From Spinellus fusiger (Eukaryota; Mucoromycota; Mucoromycetes; Mucorales; Phycomycetaceae): DNA of 54,759 nt. The first letter of the stretch is position 1; each line of letters opens with the position of its first letter. The position numbers were made by a program, and so were the translations under genes. Under the pieces are notes generated by a model. That model worked only from the letters and a program-made list of their open reading frames with translations, ran no database searches and was not told the DNA's origin. Location: contig JALLLS010000138.1 in the NCBI GenBank assembly GCA_025094145.1, positions 1-54,759 on the forward strand, in the 5' to 3' direction. Below are positions 1 to 11,175 of this stretch, piece after piece.

Positions 1-410
1 TGCTTGTTGGTGAGAGCAGGCTTTCTAATCACCCTGCAAGAAGACAGGCCAATCTTCTTCATCATTCTTTCAAAAGTGCTCATGGACACTTTGGTGGCCA
101 TTCCCTGGTGGAGCTCCTTCATGTTCTGGAAAGGGTCCCTTGCCACCTCACAAGAAACTTCCCTCTTGTCTCTCTCCTTCAAGACAAACTTGTAACCAGA
201 GCTTTTGCCTGCCTTGAAACAGCCAGTTTCCTTGTACCTCTTCATGATGAGGCTGACAGCAGGCTGACTGACACCAAACATAGCTACAATGTCTGTCTGT
301 CTGGTGCCATTTATGGTGGCCTTGTGTACAATGAGTTTACAAGTAAAGTCATCAATATTTCTCTTTCTGTTTCCAAGAGGCTTGGTGGTTTGTTTGGTGG
401 TGTTAGACAT
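1..410 (-). CDS. Tc1/mariner-like transposase, N-terminal 136 residues (partial)
   Basis: An uninterrupted minus-strand frame starts with ATG at 410-408 and is still open at the window edge. The N-terminus is basic (MSNTTKQTTKPLGNRKRN), then comes a helix-turn-helix segment around residues 33-55 (TRQTDIVAMFGVSQPAVS), then a second one with MSTFERMMKKIGL near residues 112-124. This is the paired DNA-binding region known from Tc1-type transposases; the DDE catalytic domain would lie beyond the window. No stop or frameshift is seen, so this copy could be intact, unlike the other transposase remnants here. The family call rests on pattern recognition of the HTH pair and the nearby TIR. Confidence 0.8.
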   Translation of the reverse strand, partial: MSNTTKQTTKPLGNRKRNIDDFTCKLIVHKATINGTRQTDIVAMFGVSQPAVSLIMKRYKETGCFKAGKSSGYKFVLKERDKREVSCEVARDPFQNMKELHQGMATKVSMSTFERMMKKIGLSSCRVIRKPALTNK

Positions 411-453
411 GATAAATATGATAGCAGAAAAAGAAGAAATGAGGAATATGTGT

Positions 454-706
454 TGTAATCATGAAGACAACGGTAGCAGTCATAGACCAATTATTAGGTT
501 GTCTCCTTTCTACAATGTAATTCATAGTTAAGACACCGCATATTAAAGTCTACTGAACAGGCCATTATTTGACAAGCATCCTAAAACAGTAATAGATCAT
601 ATTCAATACACAGCCACTTGTCTATTTATACTAAATAGACATGTCAAAATTGTTTTAATAAAAGCATCTCATTTTGAGTCTGATTAATTCCCTTTTGAAT
701 TTAACA
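454..706 (+). mobile_element. 5'-truncated LINE tail inserted in the Tc1 element
   Basis: This stretch is about 96% identical, with no gaps, to the 3' untranslated end of the LINE at 5402-5654 (11 mismatches over the 257-bp alignment). It is bracketed by ATGTGT at 448-453 and again at 707-712, which reads as a 6-bp target-site duplication. The insertion sits between the Tc1 terminal repeat and its transposase start codon. Short 3'-end-only copies with target duplications are what target-primed reverse transcription produces. This copy therefore marks the true 3' end of the LINE. Confidence 0.7.
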
Positions 707-1043
707 ATGTGTAAAAAAAAAGTTTTTTTTTAGCAAAATAAAGGTTGGAAAATAAAAAATATTTTAGTTTTTTGATGGGACACTGTAGTATATTATTAAA
801 GGCTCTTTTGCATAATAAATATTACCCCAAAGAGTTATAATAAAATCTACAGCAAACATTACAACCACCCATCTGTCAACACCAACACCCCCCACCACCT
901 ATATCCTACTGGATCCATTAACCACAGACCCCACCTCAGCACCACCCACCAAACCCTTTGAGTTTGGCATTACCAACATTCCTAGAAGCAGAAAAGAAAA
1001 ACTGCTTGCCAAACACACCCAAGCAAGGACCAGCAAGGAAAAA

Positions 1044-1976
1044 ATGTCCAAGGTGGAAAAGGCTGACACCCATGCCCAACAAATGCTGCAGATGATGGCG
1101 GCAATCCAAAAACAGATAGAAATCTTTGGACTCTGTATCCAGGAATTGGAGGCCCAATTGAAGGCCAAGGATGCAATGATTGCATCCCTCCAGGCTCAGG
1201 CCACTACCAACACTACCAACACCACCACCACTGCCACCCCTGCTAAGCAGGACAACTTGACTGCTGCTTCAAAGCATGCCCCAACCTCCACACCCAAACC
1301 CAAACCCAAACCCAAACCCACCACCTATGCCAGCATGGCAAAGAAGAACCCCACAAAGACCAAAGCAGTGCTTAAGGCACAAGCAGTACATGCCTTGCAG
1401 GAGCCCACTGGACCCTCAGTGTACAAATTTGTATATGTCCCTTGCTGCCAATACCTTAAGTATGGCCAGGTCTGCAAGATGTTGGGATTGTTGAAGATCC
1501 AACAGTCACAGATCATTGACATCCACTTCCTGGCAAGGGGAACAGTTGCACTGCTGGTCCACAGCAGCTACAAGAAGGAACTCAAGGAGCCCCTTGAGAA
1601 GCTTAAGATCAGTCCAGTGAAGGACTTCAACCCTGTGTCCACTGCAGTCACTGCAGACCCAAAGCTCCAAGGGGAAACCAACAGTACCAAGGCTGCAAAG
1701 GCCCAGGAACTCTTTGACCAGAGAGTGTCAAACACCTGTCTTTGTTCCCCCACCCACTTAGGGTACAGCATTGCTTGCCACTTTGGCTCTGGTAATGCCA
1801 CTCCCCACCTCTCTGCCACTGCCTTTGAGAAGCTCTTGGCAGATCTCAAGGCCAAGACCCCAGTTGCCAGCTGCCCTGCCACCCTTGAAGAAGAGGCCAT
1901 CCAGGCATTTGGATCAGGCTCAGCTATGAAAGAAGATGAGGGAGATGCCCAAAACATCTACCAAGAAGAATTATGA
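1044..1976 (+). CDS. LINE ORF1 protein (coiled-coil, Pro/Lys-rich)
   Basis: A 310-residue frame starting at the first in-frame ATG. Residues about 8-55 are rich in Gln, Glu, Leu and Met in a heptad-like pattern suggesting a coiled coil, followed by Thr-rich and KPKPKPKP-type linkers (residues 58-105) and a mixed C-terminal half. This matches the general build of LINE ORF1 nucleic-acid chaperones, but I see no clear RRM or CCHC knuckle. The stop codon TGA (1974-1976) overlaps an ATG at 1973-1975 in the ORF2 frame. The frame is open upstream to 819 without ATG, so the N-terminus may be incomplete. Confidence 0.7.
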   Translation: MSKVEKADTHAQQMLQMMAAIQKQIEIFGLCIQELEAQLKAKDAMIASLQAQATTNTTNTTTTATPAKQDNLTAASKHAPTSTPKPKPKPKPTTYASMAKKNPTKTKAVLKAQAVHALQEPTGPSVYKFVYVPCCQYLKYGQVCKMLGLLKIQQSQIIDIHFLARGTVALLVHSSYKKELKEPLEKLKISPVKDFNPVSTAVTADPKLQGETNSTKAAKAQELFDQRVSNTCLCSPTHLGYSIACHFGSGNATPHLSATAFEKLLADLKAKTPVASCPATLEEEAIQAFGSGSAMKEDEGDAQNIYQEEL

Positions 1977-4900
1977 ATTGACTGAAGAATGGTCTATTGA
2001 ATGCTTGTGGAATCAGGCCCAAACTGGTAAACATTCTGAATATGTGTGTGCAGAATGATATTGATATACTTTTAGTGACAGAGACTTTCCTGACCAAAGA
2101 CATGCAAATTTTGAGGTGCCCCTGGATACAAATACACAACTATACTACAGCCCATGGTGATGCTGGACAAGGTTTTGATGGAGTTTTGTTCTTTATTTGT
2201 CCTGACTTTCCTTACCAATTACTAATCCTTTTGTGGTCTCCTGTAGGATTGGCCCATATACACTCCATGGTCTGTACCTACCTCTGAGGCTGTTGTCTAG
2301 TAAGGCTGCAGAAAGGTTGAATTTACTACCCATAGACAACTTCACACTTGTCTGTGGTGACCTGAATACATGTTTAGGCTACCTGACTGGAGATCATGGC
2401 ATAAACAACAGACATGTGGGATTTGAAGACTGGATCTGCTGTCAGGATCTAACCTTGTGGAACTCAGAGTTGGCATTTGGCTTGCCTACATATAAGCAAA
2501 TTCTAGCAGATGGTTATCAGTTTGCTAGCATTATTGACCTGTTCCTGTCAAGAAGCTACAACTTCTCCAAAGCGTGCTTGCACATTAGGGACAATCTGAC
2601 ATTAGGTTCAGACCACCACTTGTGTGAGCTGTCCTTTCAGCCAGTGCTCATGCCACTGCTCATGACAGAAACAGCTGTCCATTGCCTCTGGAGACTGCAA
2701 TGTTTAAACAAACAAACAGTCTGTGACCAGTACAAGCAATGTTTTGCAGAGAACACAGGTGAACTGCAAAGAGAGATCCAAAAAATATTGGAAGACAAAA
2801 CCCTGTTGTGCTCTGTTAAGATGGAGGACTTTGATGAGAGACTCAATGAGTCAATCTACAAGGCCCTGGATGATAGTGTAGGGCATGCACAATCCCATCC
2901 AAAAGCTTGGAAAAGCTACCGGAATGCTGATCTACAACAGTTAGCTGACTGTCATCAAGAACTTTATTGTTTTAGACAATGGGTAGGCAATGATATTGAA
3001 TGCATTGAAGCCCACCACTTGTATGAGGAAGCGTGTTTAGCTTTGAAAAAGGCTATAAGGCAAGCACAACAACAAACCTGGCATGTATTTTGTAATAAAG
3101 TCCATAAGGGCTTAACAGAGATGACAAGTGCTGTGAAAGGAATGAGGCTGTGGAGACATTTGCCAATTTCCCTGTCATCTCCAGAGGGCCCTTGGCATGC
3201 TGCCAATTGCATGATTGACCACCTAGAGAGTGTGTTTGGCAGATCTACAGAAAGACAGGAGCATCAGGAGTTTATTCTCCAAGACAATCCAGTCCCATGG
3301 GACATAGACTTTATTCACTCTGCTATTCAAAAGATGCCAAATCAAAAAGCACCAGGCATTGATCATATTAGAGCAGAAATGCTCAAACCCCTAGTTTGAG
3401 TGCTAGCGCCTCTGTTACATCAGATCTTCACATTGTGTTGAAGATGGTTGTGGATGCCTGTGGCCTGGAGAACAGCACAGGTGGTACCTATTTACAAAAA
3501 CAAAGGAGAGCAGGATGACCTAGTAACTATTGGCCTATTAGCTTGATATTGGTGTTTTGTAAGCTCTTAGAAAGATGTATAGCTGGGGAGCTCCTTTCAA
3601 CCATGCCTGCATTGGACATGGCTCAAGGTGGATTTTGCACTTGTCATAGAACTCTAGACCAGGCCCTCTGTCCCACAAACTTATGGGGTTGTATGCTGCC
3701 CAAGGATCAGGAGAGCAAGATCCAAAACCTCCAGTTGTTGTCTTCCTAGATATTAAAGCTGCATATGATAGTGTGGAACGCTCTGTCATATGGGAGTTGC
3801 TGATGCCCTTTGTGTCTCAGCCATTGCTCTTGCTACTACAGAATTTGTTTGATGACATTGTGGTGAATGTGATTCTGAAAAATGTAGCATCCCGGGACAT
3901 TTTACCTAAACAAGGAGTCTTACAGAGTAGTATTCTTTCTCCATTTCTTTATTCTATTTTCATTAATACTCTTCTATGTTTCTTGAGGTTTGCTTTGGTA
4001 TCCCCAATACTGGTTGGTATGCACCCACTTACCATGGGACGGTCCATTAATCTCTGTGCTCGAAATCCTTTCTCTTTTGCTTCCCCACAGGCAACTGTTC
4101 ACACATTGCTTGACAAGTTACAGAATTCCCTTCACAATCCTTTTCCTACTTCTACAGTTTTGGATGACTCTTCTGAGTTGTCAGATTCCTCTTACAGTCT
4201 GTCTCATGTCACTGTTACTTGGGCTCCTGTGAATTGTTTGTTGTATGCTGATGATGTGGCTCTTATGGGCTGCCCAGAAGATATACATCAAATGCTGGCA
4301 CTTGCCAAAATTCACTTGACCCTCCTTGGTTACAAATGGAGTCCCTCCAAATGTGAAGTACTCAATGCCCTGGCCAATGTGCCATTTTACCTCTATGGCA
4401 ACAAGCTTCCAACCTGTGATACTTTCAAGTACCTTGGTATCCCCTTTTCATGTCAAGGTATTAACCAAGATGCACTTTTCTCACACTCACAAGTCAAGGC
4501 AATTGCAGTAATGCAAAAGCTGAGAGGAATGGGTGTAAACATGTATGGCTTTGGGATTACAGCAGCCCTAAGAGCATATACTGTTTTTGTTTGGCCTATT
4601 GAGTATGGGTTGGCTATTTGTAATGTCAATAGACTAGGCATCCACCTGCTACAAATTTGTCAGTCTGCTTGTCTGAGACTTTGTCTTGCTAGATCTGCTA
4701 CTGCTAGGTTTGGAACAATCCAGGTTGCCCAATTAGCTGCCCTCCCTAACATATACTCTTGTTTTCTTTATCTGCAAGCCAAATTTGTTGAGCGCACAGC
4801 TACCCTTCCTGAAGACACCCTCCTCTGGTGCCTTGTCTTGCAGCTTGAAGCACCCCAGAGTAAAGCCAGATGGATTAAGCTACGTGGCAATGTACTCTGG

Positions 4901-5323
4901 CAAAATGCTCAAAGAATAGAACAGGCTCACAACCCTCCTAAATATCTATTAAAAGTAGCTTATCTTGAACGTCTTCAAAGTGAAATTACTAGTCTAGTAC
5001 ATGGCAAGAATCTGCTGGTAACAGTAGCCTGTGGACTATGTAGACCTGTTTGGGATCCAATTCTTCTACTACCATGTACGTGCAAAGAAAGACATTGTCT
5101 ACTAAAATGGAGGATTGCTTGGTTACCACCAACACCTTCAGTTCCTTGCCAATGTGGCCACCCATCTGCCAATTGGGACCACTTTCTTACTTGCACATTT
5201 GTTGACCATGAACGCTCCACGTTCTTGTTCTTCTTAGTTCCTGCACCACCACAAGACGTTCATCCAATTGACTATTGTCTAAATCTTCTGCCATGCACAG
5301 TTAAGTCTTTTGTTAAATGGTGA
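1973..5323 (+). pseudogene. LINE ORF2: AP endonuclease + reverse transcriptase + C-terminal zinc motif, frameshifted
   Basis: The endonuclease begins in one frame (DIDILLVTETFL near 2060, with the conserved Thr-Glu-Thr) and continues in another from about 2240 with VCGDLN and a closing GSDHHL near 2610. Reverse transcriptase follows: FLDIKAAYDSV (motif A, about 3745), a poor motif B (QGVLQSSILSP, about 3910) and LLYADDVALM (motif C, about 4240). The C-terminal zinc-binding motif reads CQCGHPSANWDHFLTC near 5150. The frame changes at about 2240, 3540 and 3690, and TGA stops occur at 1979-1981, near 3397 and near 3442. The longest intact piece is 3683-5323. This is the replicative protein of a dead element. 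Confidence 0.85.
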
Positions 5324-5397
5324 GATCTTTGGCCCAGTTTGTTAATACTGCTGCAAGCCATTGATAGAGCTACGTCTACTTGAGACTTTAAGGTAGA

Positions 5398-5654
5398 GTG
5401 TTGTAATCATGAAGACAACAGTAGCAGTCATAGACCAATTATTAAGTTGTCTCCTTTCTACAACGTAATTCATAGTTAAGACACAACATATTAAAGTCTA
5501 CTGAACAGGCCATTATTTGACAAGCATCCTAAAACAGTAATAGATCATATTCAGTACACAGTCACTTGTCTATTTAGTATAAATAGACATGTCAAAATTG
5601 TTTTAATAAAAGCATCTCATTTTGAGTCTGATTAATTCCCTTTCGAATTTAACA
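5398..5654 (+). repeat. LINE 3'-terminal segment, second copy of the direct repeat at 450-706
   Basis: Gapless direct repeat of bases 450-706 at a constant offset of 4,948 bp, with 11 differences in 257. It starts 75 bp after the ORF2 stop and is best read as the 3' untranslated region of the LINE. The first few shared bases (GTGT) may be microhomology with the ATGTGT target of the truncated copy. Confidence 0.8.
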
Positions 5655-8495
5655 TAGAGCCATCAGCTGGTAGCTTGCTCATTAAGGCTGCTGATGGGTG
5701 TGTTGAGCGGGAATGCCAACGCTGCCATAGAGTGCAAAGACTCCTTCAGCAACAGATGCTGTATCCTCACTTCTCCTCCGATCTCTCCTCTACCACCCAT
5801 TCTTAACCCGTTTAGCAAAGCCAGAAGCTGCTAGTGTAGTTGCTGTATTTGTGTTCTCAAGATTGTCCGAGTTGCTCTAAGTATCCCTTATTAGATTTCG
5901 AATTGCCACAGGATGATGGTTATCTTTTTGGTGTCCTGGTTTCCTTGCTGACTTTATGGCCTTTTGGATGTCTATTCATAATTCTCATTTTACCATCATT
6001 TCTCATTTTTCATTATTTTCCCCTCATCTGAGGTTTTGTATTTCTTGGTCCTTCTGTTTCCCATTCATTTGCATTCTTTTTTTCACTTTCGTATTTGAAG
6101 TGTTTTAATGTTTATTCTATTTTTTCAAAAGTTCTCATAGGGTGGCTAACATGCCCAATGCGCGAATAGCAATCAACACCCATAAATAAAAAATACTTTG
6201 AACTGTAGTATATTATTAGCTATATTATTACAATAATTTTTTTATCCATCAACAATTTTATTCATAATGTTGTCTTTGGGTTTTTAGGCCAAAGGTATAC
6301 TGAACAGTAGAACGTGTAGTTAAACTCTGTTGTTTATTAAATGGAATTACTACATCTTTTATACTTTTCTAATTGTATAGATTCAGGGGCTAACTATCAA
6401 AATGCTATGAACTATCAACATCCCTTGATATTCAATAGAGTCTCCTTCTTAGTTTGGTAATAAATGAGTGCTCATTCCAAAAGAAGTGATCCATCCAAAT
6501 ATGGAAAATGTCTTCACGACAATAAACAATATATTTTATTGATAATACAATTTGATATTGAGGTATCCACAAAAAGAAATAATAATCTAGATACTTGCAA
6601 ACCTTTGATTTTAAATACAGTTCCATAAAAGGGCAAAACTTGAGACTCTCGTAAAAGGAAGGATATATCACCGCTTAAAGGCCAAAAAAATCTTTAGGTG
6701 TGTAGATATTGTGCATGTCTGATTTTGTTTAAGATACTCTTTTCTATTGTTTTACTTTTCGCTACTGTTGTCCTGTTACCTTACTTGGTTCTGTCTATTA
6801 GAAGCACCCTAACCTATTTGAAATTATATATCTCCTGCAAAGTATCTCTATTGTTCAGTCTGTTCTGAAGACCACCTACCATAGTACATCCCCAAGCGTA
6901 CTCTCAAGTGGTAATATACTGTATCCGTAGCTACCTCACTCTGAGACTTACAAGCCTCCTACGATCTTGCATTGCTCAAAAGTACATTGTATTTACGTTT
7001 ATATACTAAGAATCTTTAAGTGTGTACAAGTTATTTTCATTTTACTTTTTTAAAGAAAAAAACAGTTCACGCCGATACCTTATGAAAATACACTCCCATT
7101 AAAATAGGTTGAGATAAGGTTTACTATATATTAGTTTCCTATGAATTAATCCGAGACAAATAGAATATTCTATAGGTCCATTTACTCATGTTACAGATAA
7201 GAATTAGAGCTGCTAATACTTTTATTCTTCATAAAAAATCTTCCATTCCTATCTATCAAAAGTATTATTAATATTCACTTGATATGGTAGATGATTAACA
7301 TGAGAATACACTTGAGAATAATAAGAAATAGATATATATAATTAATAATAACATCACTCCTTTAATCTGTTTTTTTTTTAACCAAAGGTATAGATATAGA
7401 GTATAATATTTAAAGTACTAAACTCTACCATTTCTCATTCTGTCTTATATTTATTCTTTATGAAAGAATTGTTATTCTTCAACACTTGCATCTACAAGTA
7501 AAATTAACATATGAATATTGCTGTAAAAAATGACTATAGAGAAGAGAATAAAGCCAATTGAATGGGCTTATCAATGTTTTTATTTCTTTTTTATTTTTAT
7601 TTTTATTTTTTTAAAAAGATAATTATAGAGAGATGGTTACATCAAAAGATGAACCTATGGAAAAATAGATGCAATCACACTCTACAAATATTATTATCCA
7701 ATAGCATGTTGGTAGAGTGATCGATATCTACAAATCCAAAAGATGATCAGAGCTTTACCCATCTATATTTTATTTTATTTTCCCACAAAGGCCTCATCTT
7801 TAGCAGTAATAAATGAAGCAAAAACAAGTTGGTTATGTCTCTACAAGAACATACTCTCTTCTCTTGGACATTGGCTATCTACACATACACATACAGACAC
7901 ATTTACATATGTATAAATAATAATAAAAACCACGGTGTTTCCCTAGCTCTCTTTACATAGCCAATGTCCATTGATGCTCCATGGATAGTTCTTATCTCTT
8001 GACTACTATAAACATAGCCTCATTAAATAAAGAGACTTGTGATCTATTAAAGTGCATAGAAATACCAACAGGAGATGATATTTACTCATCTGTCTATCTC
8101 TGGTATTAGAAAGAAGAAGAGAAGAGAGTATAGAAGAATAAACAAAAGACTTCTTTAGCAGGCCTACACTTATTTGCCACTCTTTTCTGCCCATCTCTCA
8201 AAGGGATTATTGAACTTTAAAATGTCCAGTTTTGTGATCCACAGATATAGATGAAGAGATGATCAGTAACTTAATTCAACGTCAGATTGTCCTGATTTCC
8301 TGAGTTATTCGTGTGATTCTCCATGCCAATCATATTCGTCTGTGTTTGTATACAAAGTAACTGCATATAGAGGTAGAGCCATCTCCCCACTTTATCTGTT
8401 CTTATCATTTCTGCCCTTTCTCCCTTTCTCTTTCTTTCTATTGAGGTGTACTCTAGAAAAAAAATTATTGATCCAAAAAAGAAAAAATTCAAAGA
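5655..8495. other. Gene-poor AT-rich stretch upstream of MTHFR
   Basis: No convincing gene is seen. The first 200 bases are less AT-rich than the rest and contain a short frame with CxxC spacing (ECQRCHRVQRLL, about 5705-5740), possibly the remnant of another element or of the insertion target. At 6202-6218 the 17-mer ACTGTAGTATATTATTA repeats the sequence at the right end of the Tc1 element (782-798). The rest is long A/T runs without splice-linked coding potential on either strand. Confidence 0.5.
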
Positions 8496-10664
8496 ATGAA
8501 AGTCATTGATAAGATCCACAAGGCAGAAGAAGAGAACCGTCATTATTGGTCCTTTGAATACTTTCCACCCAAAACAGCTCAAGTAAATTCCTTTCTTTAT
8601 TTTCACAAGACATAAAATAGTACCGTGTTCTAATAGAGACATGTATGCATGTTACTAGGGTGTACAGAATCTGTATGATCGTATGGAGAGAATGCAGCGT
8701 ATGGGACCAGAGTTCATTGATATTACATGGGGAGCAGGTGGATCTTCTGCTGAACTGACATTGGAAATGGTGGCCACTGCTCAGTCAGTGTATGGCCTAG
8801 AAACAATGATGCATTTGACATGTACCAATATGCCTATTGAGATGTTGGACCATGCTTTAAAGGTAATACAGTAGAGTCTACTGAGTGGCAATGGCCAATG
8901 ATTGAGCTGTGCTTGGACTAGACTGCAAAAGAGTGTGGATGTCAGAATATTCTTGCCCTTCGTGGTGATCCACCAAGAGGTCAGACTCAGTGGGAGGCGT
9001 GTGACGGTGGGTTTGAACATGCTTCAGATCTTGTACGTTATATTCGCAAGAACTATGGCGATTATTTCTGTATCAGTGTAGCAGGTATGTCTATCGATCA
9101 ACATTGATAGTATTGATGGGTATAGATCAATAGCAGTGCTCTGATAGTGTTTACCACATTCTTTCTTAGGTCATCCTGAAGGTCATCCTGATAATGCAGA
9201 CAAGCACGATGACCTTTTACAACTCAAAGCCAAAGTGGATGCAGGTGCTGATTTAGTTGTAACACAGCTCTTCTTTGATGTGGATATGCTCCTCGATTTT
9301 GTAAAGCAGTGCAGGGACATTGGCATTCATTGTCCTATTCTTCCTGGTATCTTCCCTATCCAGAATTACAGTGGACTGAAACGTGTGATTGCTGGTAACA
9401 ACAACCATGTTCCTCAGTACATTTGGGATGCTCTTGAAGTGATCAAGGAAGATGATGCAGCTGTAAAGGAATACGGTATCCAATTGTCCATTGAATTCAT
9501 TCAAAAGATCTGGGATGCTGGTATCCGAGGATTCCATCTTTATACCTTTAACCTTGGTAAGTGATAATGTTAGTTAGAAGAAGGATGACTTATTTTGAGA
9601 ATAGAGCGCAGTTCAAGAATTATTCTTGAAAGACTTGAGTTAGTGGCCGATCAAGAGAGTGTTAAACCATTGCCATGGAGTCCAGTAAGTGGATTAGACA
9701 ATTGTTGACTGAATTCTAATAGAGTGTATGCATAGGCTCTTACTACAAAGCGTGGTAAGGAGAATGTGCGTCCAATCTTCTGGAAGAACCGCACCAAGAG
9801 TTATCTCCAACGCACAGAGACATGGGATGAGTTTCCTAACGGTAGATGGGGTGATTCTCGCTCTCCTGGTAAGTGCTAGAGTCATTTTAATATCAACCCA
9901 TCCGCCTCACCCCCTCTATTCTATTATATTCTATTATAGCATTTGGTGAAGTGGATGGTTATGGTGTATCCCTGAAATACCCAAGAGACGAGTGCTTAGC
10001 CATGTGGGGCACTCCCAAGACAGTAGAAGATATCGCCACCGTGTTTGCAAAATACTGTAAAGGCAGTGTGGCAGGTATTCCCTGGAGTGCACAGCAGCTT
10101 GATGCAGAGACAGAAGTCATTCGTCAGCGTCTTGCTGCCATTAATATACTTGGCTATCTCACCATCAACTCTCAGCCGGCTGTGAATGGTGTAAAGAGTT
10201 CAGATAAGGTGTATGGTTGGGGTCCTAAGAATGGCTATGTCTATCAAAAGGCCTATCTTGAGTTCTTTGTTTCTCCCCAGCAACTCAGTGAGCTTCTCGT
10301 CAAGATCAACAAGGATCCCCAAGTGACCTACTATGCTGTGAACAAGCAGGGTGATTTAAGAACTAACACTCAGAGTGATCTGCCCAATGCTGTTACTTGG
10401 GGTGTGTTTCCTGGTAAAGAGATTCTCCAGCCCACAGTGGTAGAGTCCATTGCCTTTATGGCATGGAAGGATGAAGCCTTTGAGCTGTGGACTGAATGGG
10501 CACACATCTACAGCCCTGAGAGCCAGTCTGCCGAGTTGATGAAGGATATTACGGAGGAGTGGTACTTGGTGAACATTGTCCATAATGATTTCCAAGATGA
10601 TCATGCCATTTGGCGTCTATTTGATCTTGAGATTGATGGTAAAATTCTAACCAAATTGCAGTGA
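8496..10664 (+). CDS. MTHFR: Methylenetetrahydrofolate reductase
   Basis: Reduces 5,10-methylene-tetrahydrofolate to 5-methyl-tetrahydrofolate, the methyl donor for methionine synthesis. The enzyme is flavin-dependent and cytosolic. Seven exons splice into a 592-residue protein: 8496-8582, 8659-8862, 8922-9084, 9170-9556, 9605-9684, 9736-9868, 9940-10664. All junctions keep frame with GT-AG ends. The N-terminal barrel shows [11 protein letters not shown] (residues 18-28), [39 protein letters not shown] and [12 protein letters not shown], all hallmark motifs of the catalytic domain. The last exon encodes the C-terminal regulatory domain of eukaryotic enzymes, with [19 protein letters not shown]. 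Length matches fungal Met12/Met13. Which of the two yeast paralogues it corresponds to cannot be decided. Confidence 0.95.
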
Positions 10665-11175
10665 TCTCCTTAATGTATCCCCTGTTCTCCCTTCCTTTCC
10701 TTTATTTCCACTTGCTTTGTGATATAGTATTCAACTACCGAGCAAAGTGTTTTGCTTGAGCATCAAGACACCTGTTCTGCTTTATTTATTGTATGCATTC
10801 CCTTTGTATTTTCTATCTTTCTTCAACAGTAGATAAATAAAGTTATATAAAAATATTATCTATAGATAAACAGAAACATATTCCATAAGTACTTTACTCG
10901 TGTAGTGGTGGTAATTGAGTAGTAAAGTGAAGAAAAAGAATGTTGTTTAATCATATCAATAACGATGGTTAGGATGTGAATGACATAACTTGTACTTGTC
11001 ATAGATGTGTATTTAAATACCAACAATGATGATACCAACAATGATGATACCAACAATGATGATACCAATACCAATACCAACACCAATACCAACACCAATA
11101 CCAATACCAACACCAACACTTATTATCACTCAGTGCTATTGCATTCTCAGGAATACCCTTCTTTTTCTTTGTCAT
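10665..11175. other. Convergent intergenic region between MTHFR and the GH8 gene
   Basis: The tails of two convergent genes meet here. Apart from the minisatellite at 11017-11118 I see only AT-rich DNA with AATAAA-like signals near 10833 (plus strand), suitable for 3' end formation. Confidence 0.4.
11017..11118 (+). repeat. Minisatellite: ATACCAACAATGATG x3, then CCAATA/CCAACA units
   Basis: Three exact 15-bp units are followed by a run of 6-bp CCAAYA variants. The repeat sits between two convergent 3' ends and is not part of a coding frame that I can support. Confidence 0.85.

Larger units (their letters stand above)
1..785 (-). mobile_element. Tc1/mariner-type DNA transposon, 5' part (runs off the window)
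   Basis: The transposase reading frame lies on the minus strand and leaves the window at base 1. The outer end of the element is recognisable at 781-785: read on the minus strand it begins CAGTGTCCCATCAAAAAACT and is flanked by TA at 786-787, the usual CAGT end and TA target of Tc1/mariner elements. Between this end and the start codon lies a 253-bp foreign insertion, a LINE tail described separately. The other inverted repeat is outside the window, so element length and activity cannot be judged. Confidence 0.75.
860..5654 (+). mobile_element. Non-LTR retrotransposon (LINE), decayed
   Basis: The element carries ORF1, an endonuclease/reverse-transcriptase ORF2 and a 3' untranslated region of about 330 bp ending in GAATTTAACA at 5654. 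The 5' limit is inferred from a switch near 860 from AT-rich DNA to C-rich coding-like DNA. ORF1 frame is open back to about 819 with no ATG, so the element may be 5'-truncated. There is no poly(A) tail. The 3' end is supported by the truncated copy at 454-706, which ends at the same base. I did not find a matching target duplication for this full copy. ORF2 has several frameshifts and stops, so it cannot move on its own. Confidence 0.8.

Noticed and set aside
450..5654. Flanking 257-bp direct repeats interpreted as LTRs of the element between them
   Set aside because: The enclosed element is a LINE (AP endonuclease plus RT, no gag-protease-integrase), and the left copy has its own target-site duplication inside a Tc1 element.
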